Shown: piece after piece, positions 27,931 through 37,394 of the stretch | How positions within the stretch are numbered: the stretch's first letter is position 1 | How the letters are laid out: each line of letters starts with the position of its first letter | DNA from: Paraglaciecola marina | GTDB lineage: Bacteria > Pseudomonadota > Gammaproteobacteria > Enterobacterales > Alteromonadaceae | Direction of reading: 5' to 3' | Length of the DNA: 64,000 bases | Assembly: GCF_004360155.1 (NCBI RefSeq) | Contig: NZ_SAIS01000004.1 | Location: forward strand, 1 to 64,000 | Notes under the pieces: generated by a model | What the model was told of the DNA's origin: nothing | Databases searched by the model: none | The model's input: the letters and a program-made list of their open reading frames with translations, nothing else | Position numbers and translations under genes: made by a program

Positions 27931-28845
27931 ATGTTGAATACCATGTTTTTTTCATTGTTGGGCGCACTGTCCGTTATCATTTATTTCTTTAATACCATTT
28001 TTTGGTTAGTTCCTATCTTGATTTTTTCATTTCTCAAACTTATTCCCATTGAGATATGGCGAACTTTTATGTCCTACCTGTTAGATGGATGTGCCACACT
28101 ATGGATAAGTGTTAACAGCTTTAATCAATTTCTATTTAGCAGAACCAAAATTGAGGTCACTGGGTTAGAAGGCTTAAGTCAAAAAGACTGGTATTTAGTC
28201 ATATCTAATCATAGGTCTTGGGTAGATATTTTAGTGTTACAAAGGGTATTTAACCGCAAAATTCCTTTCTTGAAGTTTTTCTTAAAAAAAGAATTAATTT
28301 GGGTGCCTTTTTTAGGGATTGCTTGGTGGGCACTAGATTTCCCTTTCATGCACAGGTACAGCAAAAAACTCATCGCTAAAAAACCACACTTAAAAGGTAA
28401 AGACTTAGAAAATACCCGTAAAGCCTGTGAAAAATTTAAATATAAACCCGTCAGTATTATGAATTTTGTTGAGGGGACTCGCCTAACAGAAGAAAAACAA
28501 CAAAGGCTTTCAGGTCAGTTTCAACACTTACTCAAACCTAAGGCTGGCGGTATGGCATTTGTGTTAGGTGCTATGGGCGAGCAACTCCATAAATTGTTAG
28601 ACGTTACCATACACTATCCAGAAGGCACCCCTAGTTTCTGGGATTTTGTATGCGGTAAAGTAAGCCATGTCAAAGTTGATATTCAAATTCACGCAATTGA
28701 AGACATTTTGAAAAATGATATCTACGGACCAGATTATTTTAATAACCCAGAGCAGAGGGTTAAATTTCAGCGCTGGTTAACAAATCTTTGGTTACAAAAA
28801 GACCAGCGCTTACATTCAATGTCAGATACCAAAGGCACAGATTAA
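27931..28845 (+). CDS. 1-acylglycerol-3-phosphate acyltransferase family (YihG-like)
   Basis: This is a 304-residue membrane acyltransferase of the PlsC superfamily. Hydrophobic segments at about 5-40 are followed by the catalytic HX4D motif (NHRSWVD), FLKKELIWVPFLG, FMHRYSKK and the FVEGTR glycerophosphate-binding motif. The layout, with the W-W-LDFPFM segment, matches E. coli YihG, which acylates lysophosphatidic acid. The ATG has ggag upstream. The MscS gene follows 39 bases later in the same direction; co-transcription is possible. Confidence 0.9.
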   Translation: MLNTMFFSLLGALSVIIYFFNTIFWLVPILIFSFLKLIPIEIWRTFMSYLLDGCATLWISVNSFNQFLFSRTKIEVTGLEGLSQKDWYLVISNHRSWVDILVLQRVFNRKIPFLKFFLKKELIWVPFLGIAWWALDFPFMHRYSKKLIAKKPHLKGKDLENTRKACEKFKYKPVSIMNFVEGTRLTEEKQQRLSGQFQHLLKPKAGGMAFVLGAMGEQLHKLLDVTIHYPEGTPSFWDFVCGKVSHVKVDIQIHAIEDILKNDIYGPDYFNNPEQRVKFQRWLTNLWLQKDQRLHSMSDTKGTD

Positions 28846-28884
28846 TCAACCGCGACTAACGATTAAACCTAAATCGAGATTAAA

Positions 28885-30126
28885 ATGGAAAAGAGTGAGT
28901 ACCTCAGTCAAAAATTGTTATCACTGATAGAATATTTTGGTTTTCATGTATCTGAGCAAAGCTGGATTTTCCAAGCTACTGCTCTAACAGGTATTTTACT
29001 ATTAGCATGGGCCAGCAATTGGCTCACAAAAAGTATACTACATAGCCGTATTCGCCGAATAATAAGTAAAAGTAAAAATACCTTTGATGACGAGTTACAC
29101 AGACATAACTTTTTTAGAAGAGTAGGCCATATTGTTCCTGCTATCTTGCTATATTTATTAAGCTCTTTGTTGATAGATAACGCACTACTACTAACATTTT
29201 TACAAAAATCAGCCGTTGTCTATGTATTGGTTGCCTCCGTACTAGCCGCAAGTGCCATACTCAATACAGTTGAAGATACTTACAATGCTTCGAACTTAGC
29301 TAAGAAAGCCCCCATTACTGGCTTCATACAGGTTGGTAAACTGTTCATAATTGTCGTTGCCGCACTACTGATTATTTCTAACTTATTAGATAAATCACCT
29401 CTGTTACTGATTTCTGGTTTAGGCGCAGTAACCGCTATTTTATTATTGTTGTTTAGAGACACCATACTTGGCTTTGTAGCGGGTATTCAAATTGCCGCAA
29501 ACCGTATGGTAAATACTGGCGATTGGATAGAAATGCCAAAGTACGGAGCAGATGGTGATGTTCTGCAAGTAGGCTTAACCACTGTAAAAGTTCAGAATTG
29601 GGATAAAACTATTTCTACTATTCCAACATATGCGCTTATCACTGATTCTGTAAAAAACTGGCGAGGAATGTCAGAGTCTGGTGGAAGGCGTATTAAGCGT
29701 TCAGTCTATATTGATATACAAAGCATTCAATTTTGCGATCAGCAGATGTTAAATGACTTTTCAAAAATACGTTACATTAAAGAATACATTCAGCACAAAC
29801 TTGAAGAGTTGCAAAATTTTCATAAAGAACAAAATATTGATACTGAAGATCTCGTTAACAGCCGCAGGCTTACAAACATCGGGACACTGCGTGCTTACAT
29901 GGCAGCATACCTAGAAAACCATCCCATGATTAACAAAGAAATGACCCTAATAGTCAGGCAAATGCCAGCGACCGAATTAGGTGTACCTATTGAGGTTTAT
30001 TGTTTCTGTGCGGATAAAAAATGGCAAAACTACGAGGGAGTACAAAGCGATATTTTTGATCACTTGTTGGCAATTTTACCAACCTTCAAGCTAAGAGCCT
30101 ATCAACGTATTAGTGACAGGCCCTGA
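28885..30126 (+). CDS. MscS-family mechanosensitive channel (YbdG-like)
   Basis: This 413-residue inner-membrane protein has N-terminal membrane segments at about 27-43, 70-92, 100-120 and 140-160. The MscS pore/beta domain starts at LLISGLGAVTAILLLLFRDTILGFVAGIQIA and is followed by GDWIEMPKYGADGDVLQVGL, TVKVQNWD and IPTYALITDSVKNWRGM. The long cytoplasmic region with RRIKRSVYID matches E. coli YbdG (415 aa), an osmotic-stress channel of low conductance. It lies after the acyltransferase gene. Confidence 0.92.
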   Translation: MEKSEYLSQKLLSLIEYFGFHVSEQSWIFQATALTGILLLAWASNWLTKSILHSRIRRIISKSKNTFDDELHRHNFFRRVGHIVPAILLYLLSSLLIDNALLLTFLQKSAVVYVLVASVLAASAILNTVEDTYNASNLAKKAPITGFIQVGKLFIIVVAALLIISNLLDKSPLLLISGLGAVTAILLLLFRDTILGFVAGIQIAANRMVNTGDWIEMPKYGADGDVLQVGLTTVKVQNWDKTISTIPTYALITDSVKNWRGMSESGGRRIKRSVYIDIQSIQFCDQQMLNDFSKIRYIKEYIQHKLEELQNFHKEQNIDTEDLVNSRRLTNIGTLRAYMAAYLENHPMINKEMTLIVRQMPATELGVPIEVYCFCADKKWQNYEGVQSDIFDHLLAILPTFKLRAYQRISDRP

Positions 30127-30132
30127 TATACT

Positions 30133-30330
30133 TTAGGCTACGGCTAAAGCATAGATAAATACGACAAAAAGCACTAAGCCTGTCACACCAAAGAAGCCAT
30201 ATTCGACTCTAGATTGCATAGGGTCGTCGCCTTCTTTAATAGGTAAAAAGCTCATAATAAGGCTAGTCATACCCAAAACAAACGCGATTAATGTGAATCC
30301 AAATAAAATGGGTTCGTACCAGTTACTCAT
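30133..30330 (-). CDS. small two-helix membrane protein
   Basis: This 65-residue protein has membrane segments at about 7-29 and 44-63 linked by a short acidic loop (KEGDDPMQSRVEYG). I do not recognise a family. It is convergent with the MscS gene, six bases between the stops, and has its own upstream region. Confidence 0.6.
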   Translation of the reverse strand: MSNWYEPILFGFTLIAFVLGMTSLIMSFLPIKEGDDPMQSRVEYGFFGVTGLVLFVVFIYALAVA

Positions 30331-30580
30331 TAGCTAATTCCTAGTTATTACTTTCTCCATATATTATGCACCAAAAAACTCGTAGACGAAAAGCATAAAT
30401 ACAAAAATTAGATGGTCTAAATTACGAAATATTAGTCACAGTCACTAACCTTTTAATTTTCATTCTTGCTTACCCTCTTCATAATCAGGATATCTACTTG
30501 TTTTTTATAGACTTTATATTTATGGCGTAGGCTTTGCTCTGGTACAGAAAATATCAAAAATAATACATTTGGAGACCAAG

Positions 30581-31363
30581 ATGCGTTCAATTATTTTAGC
30601 TACCACTCTCACTTTTATTTCACTATCAGCTTTTGCAAATCAGTGCGATATTCAGTTGGATGGAGAGTTACAACTTGAAGATAAAGTGTTGCAAGTCCAA
30701 GTTGATAGACGCAACGAGCTAACCATCACAGCAGACAAAACCCTTTACATCAACAATCAAGCCATTAGCTTAACTAGTGAACAACAAGAATGGGTTGATG
30801 ATTATTACAATGGTATCAACCAAGCTGTACCGCAAGCAGCGAATATAGCTACCGATGCCATAGCATTAGCCAGTAGCGCAATGAATGAAGTCTTTGGCGA
30901 ACTACTAGGCGCTGATAGCTCTGTAATACAAGACCTATCCGATAAATTGTACGACTTAGAACAACAGGTTCACTACAACTTCTATGGAGATAACGGCAAC
31001 ATACACATCAACTCAAATACCTTTGAAGATGGCGAGTTTTTGGGTACACAATGGGAGCAAGAGTTTGAAGAGACAATAGAAGAGCTGGTTGCTGAGTCTA
31101 TAGGTCACATAATGGTAGCACTAGGCACTCAAATTATTTTCGGTGGGGGCGATTTAGACGAATTTGAACACAAAATGGAACATTTTGGACAACGTATAGA
31201 GCATAAATTTGAAACCCAAGCTGCAACCTTAGAAGCAAACGCGAACGCCCTATGCCAAACATTAACTAAGGTTGATATCGCAGAAAATAAACTACAGAAA
31301 AGTATTCGCCAGCTCCGTAATTTAGATGTATTGCACATAAGTAACAAGGCTAACTTGATGTGA
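30581..31363 (+). CDS. DUF2884 (YggN-like) periplasmic protein
   Basis: This 260-residue protein has a cleaved signal peptide (MRSIILATTL..SAFA, about 19 residues) and the pattern NQCDIQLDGELQLE, NELTITADKTLYINNQ, QQEWVDDYYNGI and GTQIIFGGGD known from DUF2884/YggN. The rest is helical, with His/Glu-rich coils near 205-230. Function unknown. The ATG at 30581 is chosen because ggaga lies just before it; a TTG at 30569 would overlap that site. The yeeZ gene follows 40 bases later. Confidence 0.88.
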   Translation: MRSIILATTLTFISLSAFANQCDIQLDGELQLEDKVLQVQVDRRNELTITADKTLYINNQAISLTSEQQEWVDDYYNGINQAVPQAANIATDAIALASSAMNEVFGELLGADSSVIQDLSDKLYDLEQQVHYNFYGDNGNIHINSNTFEDGEFLGTQWEQEFEETIEELVAESIGHIMVALGTQIIFGGGDLDEFEHKMEHFGQRIEHKFETQAATLEANANALCQTLTKVDIAENKLQKSIRQLRNLDVLHISNKANLM

Positions 31364-31403
31364 TAACCTAGTATTACGACATTTCGATATTTGGATTTAC
31401 TTT

Positions 31404-32219
31404 GTGAAAATATCCATAGTAGGCTGTGGTTGGTTAGGGCAGCCATTAGCCTTAAGATTAAAAGAATGTGGTCACAATATTGTGGCCACCAGCCGTTCAG
31501 AGCAAAAGTGTCAAGCCCTAAGCAAGATGGGTTTAGAAGCCATTAAATTTGAGCTGGGCGATAACTTAGATGCTGCAACCCTGAGCCCTATTTTTAACAG
31601 CCAAATACTCATACTAAACATACCTGTAGGGCGAAAATCCGTAACCCATGATAGCTTTACCCTAGGCATACAGTCTTTTTTAGAACGGGCTAATAAAGCA
31701 AAGATAAACAAAGTTGTATTTGTTAGCACAACCTCTGTCTATGGTAGCGAAGATAAAGTCGTAACAGAGCAAAGCCTCACAGAGCCAGAGACGCTATCTG
31801 GCAAAATTAATCTTGCCATCGAAGCATTAATCACCAAACAGTTTCCGAGTAATAGCGCAGTCATGCGCCTATCTGGTTTAGTCAATAGTGACAGACATCC
31901 AGCGAAGTATTTGGCCGGAAAAGTAGATTTACAGAGCCCAAATGCCAAGGTTAACTTGATACACCAAGAGGATGTAATTAAAGCAATCGAGCTTGTGATA
32001 GAAAAAGCGCTTTGGGGGCAAACATTTCACCTAAGTGCATTAATGCACCCCACCAGAAAAGACTATTATACTTGGTCAGCGGCACAATTAGGCCTACCAG
32101 AGCCTAGCTTTATCGATTGCGATACACCACCAGCCGGAAAAGAGATAAACGCAAACCAAAGCCTGAAAGAGCTGGGCTTAACACTCAAGTACCCTAGCCC
32201 ATATGATATGATTGGATAG
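31404..32219 (+). CDS. yeeZ: NAD(P)-binding SDR protein, YeeZ family
   Basis: This 271-residue Rossmann protein starts MKISIVGCGWLGQPLALRLK, with the nucleotide-binding glycine motif GCGWLG. It has FVSTTSVYGSEDKVVTE, MRLSGLVNSDRHPAKYLAGK and NLIHQEDVIKAIELV, collinear with E. coli YeeZ (274 aa). Enzymatic substrate unknown. Translation starts at GTG. It is convergent with the NSS transporter gene; an inverted repeat overlaps the 3' end. Confidence 0.88.
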   Translation: MKISIVGCGWLGQPLALRLKECGHNIVATSRSEQKCQALSKMGLEAIKFELGDNLDAATLSPIFNSQILILNIPVGRKSVTHDSFTLGIQSFLERANKAKINKVVFVSTTSVYGSEDKVVTEQSLTEPETLSGKINLAIEALITKQFPSNSAVMRLSGLVNSDRHPAKYLAGKVDLQSPNAKVNLIHQEDVIKAIELVIEKALWGQTFHLSALMHPTRKDYYTWSAAQLGLPEPSFIDCDTPPAGKEINANQSLKELGLTLKYPSPYDMIG

Positions 32220-32268
32220 CAATACTGGCGGCTAAACAGCCCCGTTAGTTATCCCAGCCAATCATATC
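32205..32268. repeat. 11-bp inverted repeat across the end of yeeZ
   Basis: GATATGATTGG at 32205-32215 (inside the last codons of yeeZ) is exactly complementary to CCAATCATATC at 32258-32268, with 42 bases between them and a smaller GGC/GCC hairpin inside. It may form a long stem between the two convergent genes and act as a terminator, but no T-run is present. Confidence 0.4.
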
Positions 32269-32285
32269 AAATGCTCTCTTTACAC

Positions 32286-33713
32286 TTAGCCTATTAGGGC
32301 ACTACCGAAGAATTTTAGAGCCACAGTATTTGCGAATATAATTAACAAAATCAGTGGGATAAAGGTACCTAGAGCAAAATTCACATAGCGTTCAAGAAAA
32401 CTACTCTTGAACTCTGGCGCACCTTGATCTAGTTCATCATTAAATGCTTGTGTCTTCCATTTGTAGCTAACAAACAAACAAATTAGCAAACCATTTAAAG
32501 GTAAAATAGTGTCGTAAAAAACGTCGTACACTAAATCAAAGAAAGACTTGGGAGTATCTGAACCTCCGTAACTCATAAATGAGGTAAAGAAATCAAAAAA
32601 GCCAAATGAGAATGCACACATAAGTGCAAATACAATCAAAAGGCACCCACAAATCAATAATGAATGTTTACGCGCTATGCCCTTTTCGCTCATTAATGCG
32701 GCAACTGGAACCTCGAAGATTGACACAAGTGAAGTGATTGCTGCAAAAAAGACCAGCAAAAAGAAGGTACTAGCAACCACGCTTGCCCCTGTATAGCCTA
32801 GAGTATCTTGCAGGGCTAGAAATATTTGCGGTAAAAATGAAAAGATCATAGATACCGAAGACTCACTTAGCTCACTAGGATTGACAGAAGGATTAAAGGA
32901 GAAAATTGCCGGTAAAATCATTAAACCAGCAGTAAAAGCCACAGCCGTATCGGTCAATGCCACCAGCTTTGCAGAAGAAGGTAAATTAGAGCGCTTATCA
33001 ATATAACTACCATAGGTAATCATTATCCCCATTCCCAAAGACAAAGAGAAAAATGCTTGTGAAAGCGCGCCATTAATGACACTAGCATTAATTTTGTCAA
33101 AATCAGGGACCAAATAAAACGAAACACCTGCCATAGCATTGTCTCGAGTCAACACAAACACAACCATGCCAAGTAGCATGATAAACAAGGCTGGCATCAA
33201 TATTTTAGCTGCTTTTTCGATACCTTGTTTTACACCACCTTGTAAAATCAAATATACAATCGCTAGTACACCTGCCATATAGATAAAAATGCTATTACCA
33301 GAAATAAAACTTCCAAAAGTTGCAGGATCTGCCAGTAAGTCTAGATTTCCTATACTAGATTCAAATAAATAACCAAAAATCCATATAGTAATAACTAAGT
33401 AAAATACCGCAATCATAAAAGGCGTGACTATGGATAACCAACCAGCAAAACGCCACCCTTTATGACCATCGGACAGAGATGTTAGTGCCCCTAAAGGATC
33501 TTTCTGGCTAGCTCTGCCTATCGTCATTTCAGCAATCATCACAGGAACACAAATTGCCACAACAAATATGGCGTACATCAATAAAAATGCTCCACCACCA
33601 TTTTTAGCCGCGCCAACCGGAAACCCAACTAAATTACCTATACCGACTGCTGAACCCGCTGCAGCCAATATAAAACCTAAACGAGAGCCAAATTGTTCAC
33701 GAGGTGCGCTCAT
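32286..33713 (-). CDS. sodium-dependent transporter, NSS/SNF family
   Basis: This 475-residue inner-membrane protein has about 11-12 membrane helices. The N-terminal signature SRLGFILAAAGSAVGIGNLVGFP (written here in part) with the unwound glycine region and the Na-binding residues is typical of LeuT-like transporters. Substrates in this family are mostly amino acids; the exact one cannot be read. The C-terminal part after YNVF-like helices contains FFDFFTSFMSYGG. Single gene, minus strand, convergent with yeeZ. Confidence 0.92.
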   Translation of the reverse strand: MSAPREQFGSRLGFILAAAGSAVGIGNLVGFPVGAAKNGGGAFLLMYAIFVVAICVPVMIAEMTIGRASQKDPLGALTSLSDGHKGWRFAGWLSIVTPFMIAVFYLVITIWIFGYLFESSIGNLDLLADPATFGSFISGNSIFIYMAGVLAIVYLILQGGVKQGIEKAAKILMPALFIMLLGMVVFVLTRDNAMAGVSFYLVPDFDKINASVINGALSQAFFSLSLGMGIMITYGSYIDKRSNLPSSAKLVALTDTAVAFTAGLMILPAIFSFNPSVNPSELSESSVSMIFSFLPQIFLALQDTLGYTGASVVASTFFLLVFFAAITSLVSIFEVPVAALMSEKGIARKHSLLICGCLLIVFALMCAFSFGFFDFFTSFMSYGGSDTPKSFFDLVYDVFYDTILPLNGLLICLFVSYKWKTQAFNDELDQGAPEFKSSFLERYVNFALGTFIPLILLIIFANTVALKFFGSALIG

Positions 33714-33840
33714 AACAAGTCCTATTTTATTTTTATAATTGGGGGCAGATATTACCAGCAGAATTTCAGAATGTCTTTGTTGTTAGGCAACCGGTAGGCT
33801 TAAGCATAAAAATCATCACAGGTATCGATACGAAAAAAGG

Positions 33841-34578
33841 TTACCAAGAAATCGTTTTCCCCTGCCAATCTAAGTAATGGGGGGCATCTTCTGTTGTTAA
33901 GTCTAGGAGCATATTTAACAATTGTGACACAGTGAAATCAGCAGTGAATAATTTACCTTGGGGAACATTGCTCTGGAAAGGCTTAGATAAATTAGTATCT
34001 ACAGTGCCAGGATGGTAACTAACTAATGTGACATTTTTAGCACGCCTTTTCAACTCAACTTGTGCCGTTTTTATCAACATATTTAAGGCTGCCTTACTTG
34101 CGCGGTAACCATACCAACCGCCTAACTCATTATCATTAATACTGCCCACTCTAGCGCTTAAAAACACCAACTTTGCGGCTTGTTTGCCTTTCAACAGCCT
34201 TTCTACATTTTTGAGCCAAATAGCGGGAATGATGGCGTTTGTTGCAAAATAGAAATCAAGATTACGACTGTTAATATCTTCAAGGCGTTTTTCTGGCGTA
34301 ACTGGGTGTTCGTCATTAACCCCATGTAAAGCCCCTATGCAAGATATCGCTAGTGTGAACTGAATATTTTGAGCTCTAAGGGATTGGCATAAACTAGCAA
34401 TATTACCTTCATCCTCAGAGTCCACCTTATGATAACAAACCTCCCTTAATGGCTCAGAAGGAAGTGTACGAGAAACGGCATGGACTTGATGATATAAATT
34501 TGATTGTATTAGTTGACTAACTAATTCGGAGCCGATACCACCGGAAGCTCCGATTACCAAAGCATTACCTTTAAACAT
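33841..34578 (-). CDS. short-chain dehydrogenase/reductase (C-factor-like)
   Basis: This 245-residue classical SDR has the cofactor motif GASGGIGSELVSQL near the N-terminus, a catalytic Ser in VFLSARVGS and the YxxxK motif in YGYRASK. The C-terminal part has VSYHPGTVDTNLSKPFQ. It resembles the cell-cell signalling factor C/CsgA-like SDRs by sequence layout; the substrate is unknown. The ATG at 34578 has aaggga upstream; the longer frame would start inside the DCC gene. It overlaps the DCC gene by eight bases and is likely co-transcribed with it. Confidence 0.88.
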   Translation of the reverse strand: MFKGNALVIGASGGIGSELVSQLIQSNLYHQVHAVSRTLPSEPLREVCYHKVDSEDEGNIASLCQSLRAQNIQFTLAISCIGALHGVNDEHPVTPEKRLEDINSRNLDFYFATNAIIPAIWLKNVERLLKGKQAAKLVFLSARVGSINDNELGGWYGYRASKAALNMLIKTAQVELKRRAKNVTLVSYHPGTVDTNLSKPFQSNVPQGKLFTADFTVSQLLNMLLDLTTEDAPHYLDWQGKTISW

Positions 34579-34981
34579 TAGATCCCTTTTTAGCAGTTTC
34601 ACAAGGCAAACAACGCTTTTTACCGGTTAACAAGAATGAAATGGTATAACGATGTTTTGCAAAAACATTGTAAGCCAAATCTGCGAACCACCTAATAACA
34701 GGCCAGCGAAGTGGTGCATATACCCAACCTTTACCAACTAATTTCCAAGCTAAGTGAGTGACATCTAATCCACTTATCAAACGGCCATCGTTTAAATAAC
34801 CATGAATGCGAGCATTCAAAGCCTGCCAATTTAAGTGAGGGTAATTTTGATTAAAGCTATCTTCTTGTATATCAACAAAAGCAATAGCCTGTGATGTATC
34901 TAACGCTTTTAGCTTGCGCATTTCAGCAAGACATAAAGGGCAATAGCCATCATAAAATATAGTGAGTTCGTGAGTCATCAA
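34571..34981 (-). CDS. DCC-family thiol-disulfide oxidoreductase (DUF393)
   Basis: This 136-residue thioredoxin-like protein has the DCC motif FYDGYCPLCLAEM near the N-terminus (D-x-x-C-x-x-C) and the following FVDIQEDSF. The last part contains KRCLPC, a second CxxC-like pair. It is probably a cytoplasmic redox protein; partner unknown. It precedes the SDR gene with an eight-base overlap. Confidence 0.87.
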   Translation of the reverse strand: MMTHELTIFYDGYCPLCLAEMRKLKALDTSQAIAFVDIQEDSFNQNYPHLNWQALNARIHGYLNDGRLISGLDVTHLAWKLVGKGWVYAPLRWPVIRWFADLAYNVFAKHRYTISFLLTGKKRCLPCETAKKGSNV

Positions 34982-35039
34982 TAAAACACGCCGGTTAGGT
35001 TAGCTTATACATTCGTTACGAACCAACTAACCTCTAGGT

Positions 35040-36266
35040 TCAACTTTTAAGATTAACTGCGCGTTTTCTTATTAAAAAATCTCGCTCGCTACCGTTCTTA
35101 CTTAATTTAATTGCCTTTTCTAACGATAGAATTGCAGCAGCGGTTAGCTGCATGCGACTTTCTATATCACTTCTAGCCGCATAATAAGGTTGATAGTCAT
35201 TTAACTTAGGCTCCAGCAATAATAATTCCTGGTAAGCTTTTTCTAGTTCGCCACAATAAGACATAGCAACCAATAAATTTAACACCACAACCGCTGAATC
35301 ATTAAAGTCTAGTAATCGCAAATATAATAACTGAATTTGATACCAATCCGTTTCTTCCCAAGTTGCCGCAGTGCTGTGCAAAGCACTAATAGCAGCCTGT
35401 AATTGATAAGGACCCGGCTGCCGTAAACTCATTGCTTTATTCAGTAATATGGACGCTTCTTGAATTTTAACCATATCCCACAAATTCCTATCTTGCAGTT
35501 CTAGAGGGATATAAGTCGCAACACTAGTGGTCCGAGATTTTCGCCTAGCATCATGAAATAGTATTAATGCGGCATTTCCAAGTACTTCAGCCTTAGGAAT
35601 TAACTCGACCATCAAGCGGCTTAGCCTTATCGCTTCTTGAGCTAAATCTTGCCGAGTCAGTGCTTGGCCTTCATATGCACTGTAAGACTCGTTATATATA
35701 AGGTAAATAACTTTAAGCACACTGGCTAAACGAGCGCTTATCTGTGCATGGCTAGGCACTTCATAAGAGATACCAGCTGTTTTAATTTTTCTCTTTGCTC
35801 TAGTGACCCGTTGACCCATTGCCACTTCAGAGGTCAAATACGCCCGAGCGATTTCTTTGACCGTTAAGCCACATAAGGTTTTAAGAGTAAGTGCTACCTG
35901 AGCATCCTCATTTAATGCTGGGTGACAGCATGTAAAGATCAGTCTTAACCTTTCATCGGGAACATCATAGTCAAGCTCAGACACCTGCTCCGGTTGGCAA
36001 TACATGGCTTGCTCAATCAAGGCAATTTTCTGCTGTTCATTACGCCCATTTACTTGGCGTAATTTATCGATAAGTTTGCGTTTGGCAACTAGGTGTAACC
36101 AAGCACCACAATTAACAGGTATACCTTGAACAGGCCAATGGGTACTGGCCTGCTCGCAAGCATCTTGTAAGGCATCCTCTGCTAACTGCATATCTTGAGA
36201 AAAACACATCAAAGACGCGACAAGTTTCCCCGATTCAGCACGAAAAATCCTAGTTAACTCATCCAA
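35040..36266 (-). CDS. ECF RNA polymerase sigma factor with TPR-like extension (ECF42/DUF6596 type)
   Basis: This 408-residue protein has sigma region 2 at about 1-75 (FRAESGKLVASL, AEDALQDACEQA, GAWLHLVAKRKLIDKLR) and region 4 at about 115-165 (ALTLKTLCGLTVKEIARAYL). A long C-terminal helical extension carries LYNESYSA-like text (IYNESYSAYEG), GPYQLQAAISALH and DWYQIQLLY, as in ECF42 sigma factors. No anti-sigma gene is next to it. The DGPF/YCII protein gene lies just upstream in the same direction, the arrangement described for this ECF group. Confidence 0.9.
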   Translation of the reverse strand: MDELTRIFRAESGKLVASLMCFSQDMQLAEDALQDACEQASTHWPVQGIPVNCGAWLHLVAKRKLIDKLRQVNGRNEQQKIALIEQAMYCQPEQVSELDYDVPDERLRLIFTCCHPALNEDAQVALTLKTLCGLTVKEIARAYLTSEVAMGQRVTRAKRKIKTAGISYEVPSHAQISARLASVLKVIYLIYNESYSAYEGQALTRQDLAQEAIRLSRLMVELIPKAEVLGNAALILFHDARRKSRTTSVATYIPLELQDRNLWDMVKIQEASILLNKAMSLRQPGPYQLQAAISALHSTAATWEETDWYQIQLLYLRLLDFNDSAVVVLNLLVAMSYCGELEKAYQELLLLEPKLNDYQPYYAARSDIESRMQLTAAAILSLEKAIKLSKNGSERDFLIRKRAVNLKS

Positions 36267-36298
36267 GGCTTAAAACACCCCTATGACTCATGAATAAC

Positions 36299-36631
36299 TT
36301 ATTCAATCATCATAATTGGTCTCACTTCAATGGTGCCATAACGGGCACTGGGAATTTTAGCTGCCCACAGTAAAGCTTCATCCAGATCTTTACACTCCAT
36401 TAAATAATAGCCACCAAGCTGCTCTTTGGTTTCGGCAAAAGGCCCGTCAATCAATTCAGACTTTCCCTTTCTAACTCTCACAGAGGTTGCTGTACTCACT
36501 GCCTCTAAGGCATTGCCTCCTAATATAACCTTCGCGGCTTGCTCCTCAAAGGCACGGTATTGGCCAATTAAGGTTTCCATGTCTACATCGTCTTCGCCTT
36601 CACCGGCATAAATTAAAGCTAAATATTGCAT
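36299..36631 (-). CDS. YCII-related DGPF domain protein
   Basis: This 110-residue cytoplasmic protein has the YCII fold and the DGPF motif in LIDGPFAETKEQLGGYYLME. It begins MQYLALIYAGEGEDD and ends EVRPIMMIE, as in COG3795. Members are partners of ECF42 sigma factors; here the sigma gene follows 32 bases downstream. Biochemical role unknown. Confidence 0.9.
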   Translation of the reverse strand: MQYLALIYAGEGEDDVDMETLIGQYRAFEEQAAKVILGGNALEAVSTATSVRVRKGKSELIDGPFAETKEQLGGYYLMECKDLDEALLWAAKIPSARYGTIEVRPIMMIE

Positions 36632-36808
36632 AATTTTCCCCTATAAAATGGTTTAAAAAAGGTTTGTTTATAAACCTCTCAATCTAATGACGAATAAGAT
36701 AAGACTATTCCGACACACATTTAAAATTCTTTGGTATTTTTTATAACTTGAATTTTGTATCTGTAACAACCACATTATGGCTATAAACATATTATGTTGG
36801 AGTAAAAA

Positions 36809-37345
36809 ATGGCAACAATTCAAACTGCAACCCTTGGTGGTGGCTGTTTTTGGTGTATCGAATCAGCTTTTAGCAGCGTTAATGGTGTGGTATCAGCCTA
36901 TGCAGGATACGCAGGTGGGCAGCTTGATAACCCAACCTATGAGCAAGTTTGTAGTGGTAATACAGGCCATGCAGAGGTAGTGCAGGTTAATTTTGACGCA
37001 GATTTAATTAGCTACCGTGACATTCTAGAAATATTCTTTGCTCTACATAACCCAACGCAATTAAATCGCCAAGGTAATGATGTGGGCACTCAGTATCGTA
37101 GTGCAATTTATTACCACGATGAGTCGCAAAAAATATTAGCCAGTGAGATTTTAAACGAAATTGCAGAAGAAAAAATTTGGCCAGACCCAATAGTTACCGA
37201 GCTAACCTCAATCAATAATTATTATCAGGCCGAAGACTATCACCAAGATTACTTTTCTAATAATCCGCAAAACCAATATTGCAATATGGTGGTTGCACCT
37301 AAGCTTGCAAAATTCAAAAAGACATTTGCCAGTAAGCTAAAATAG
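36809..37345 (+). CDS. msrA: peptide methionine sulfoxide reductase MsrA
   Basis: MsrA repairs oxidised methionine (S-epimer) in proteins using thioredoxin. The 178-residue protein has the active-site motif GGGCFWCIE with catalytic Cys13, followed by YAGG, GHAEVVQV and the conserved LFALHNPTQLNRQGND-type region. It is the free MsrA form without fused MsrB. A strong ggag precedes the ATG. Convergent with the lipoprotein gene, with a hairpin between. Confidence 0.96.
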   Translation: MATIQTATLGGGCFWCIESAFSSVNGVVSAYAGYAGGQLDNPTYEQVCSGNTGHAEVVQVNFDADLISYRDILEIFFALHNPTQLNRQGNDVGTQYRSAIYYHDESQKILASEILNEIAEEKIWPDPIVTELTSINNYYQAEDYHQDYFSNNPQNQYCNMVVAPKLAKFKKTFASKLK

Positions 37346-37356
37346 CAAGATTTATC

Positions 37357-37382
37357 TTGTGCACCTAGTGTTAGGTGCACAA
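37357..37382. terminator. hairpin between msrA and the lipoprotein gene
   Basis: TTGTGCACCTA and TAGGTGCACAA form a perfect 11-bp stem with a four-base loop between two convergent genes. A T-run is weak or absent on both sides, so it is a probable rather than certain terminator. Confidence 0.55.
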
Positions 37383-37394
37383 CTCAAATAGCCC

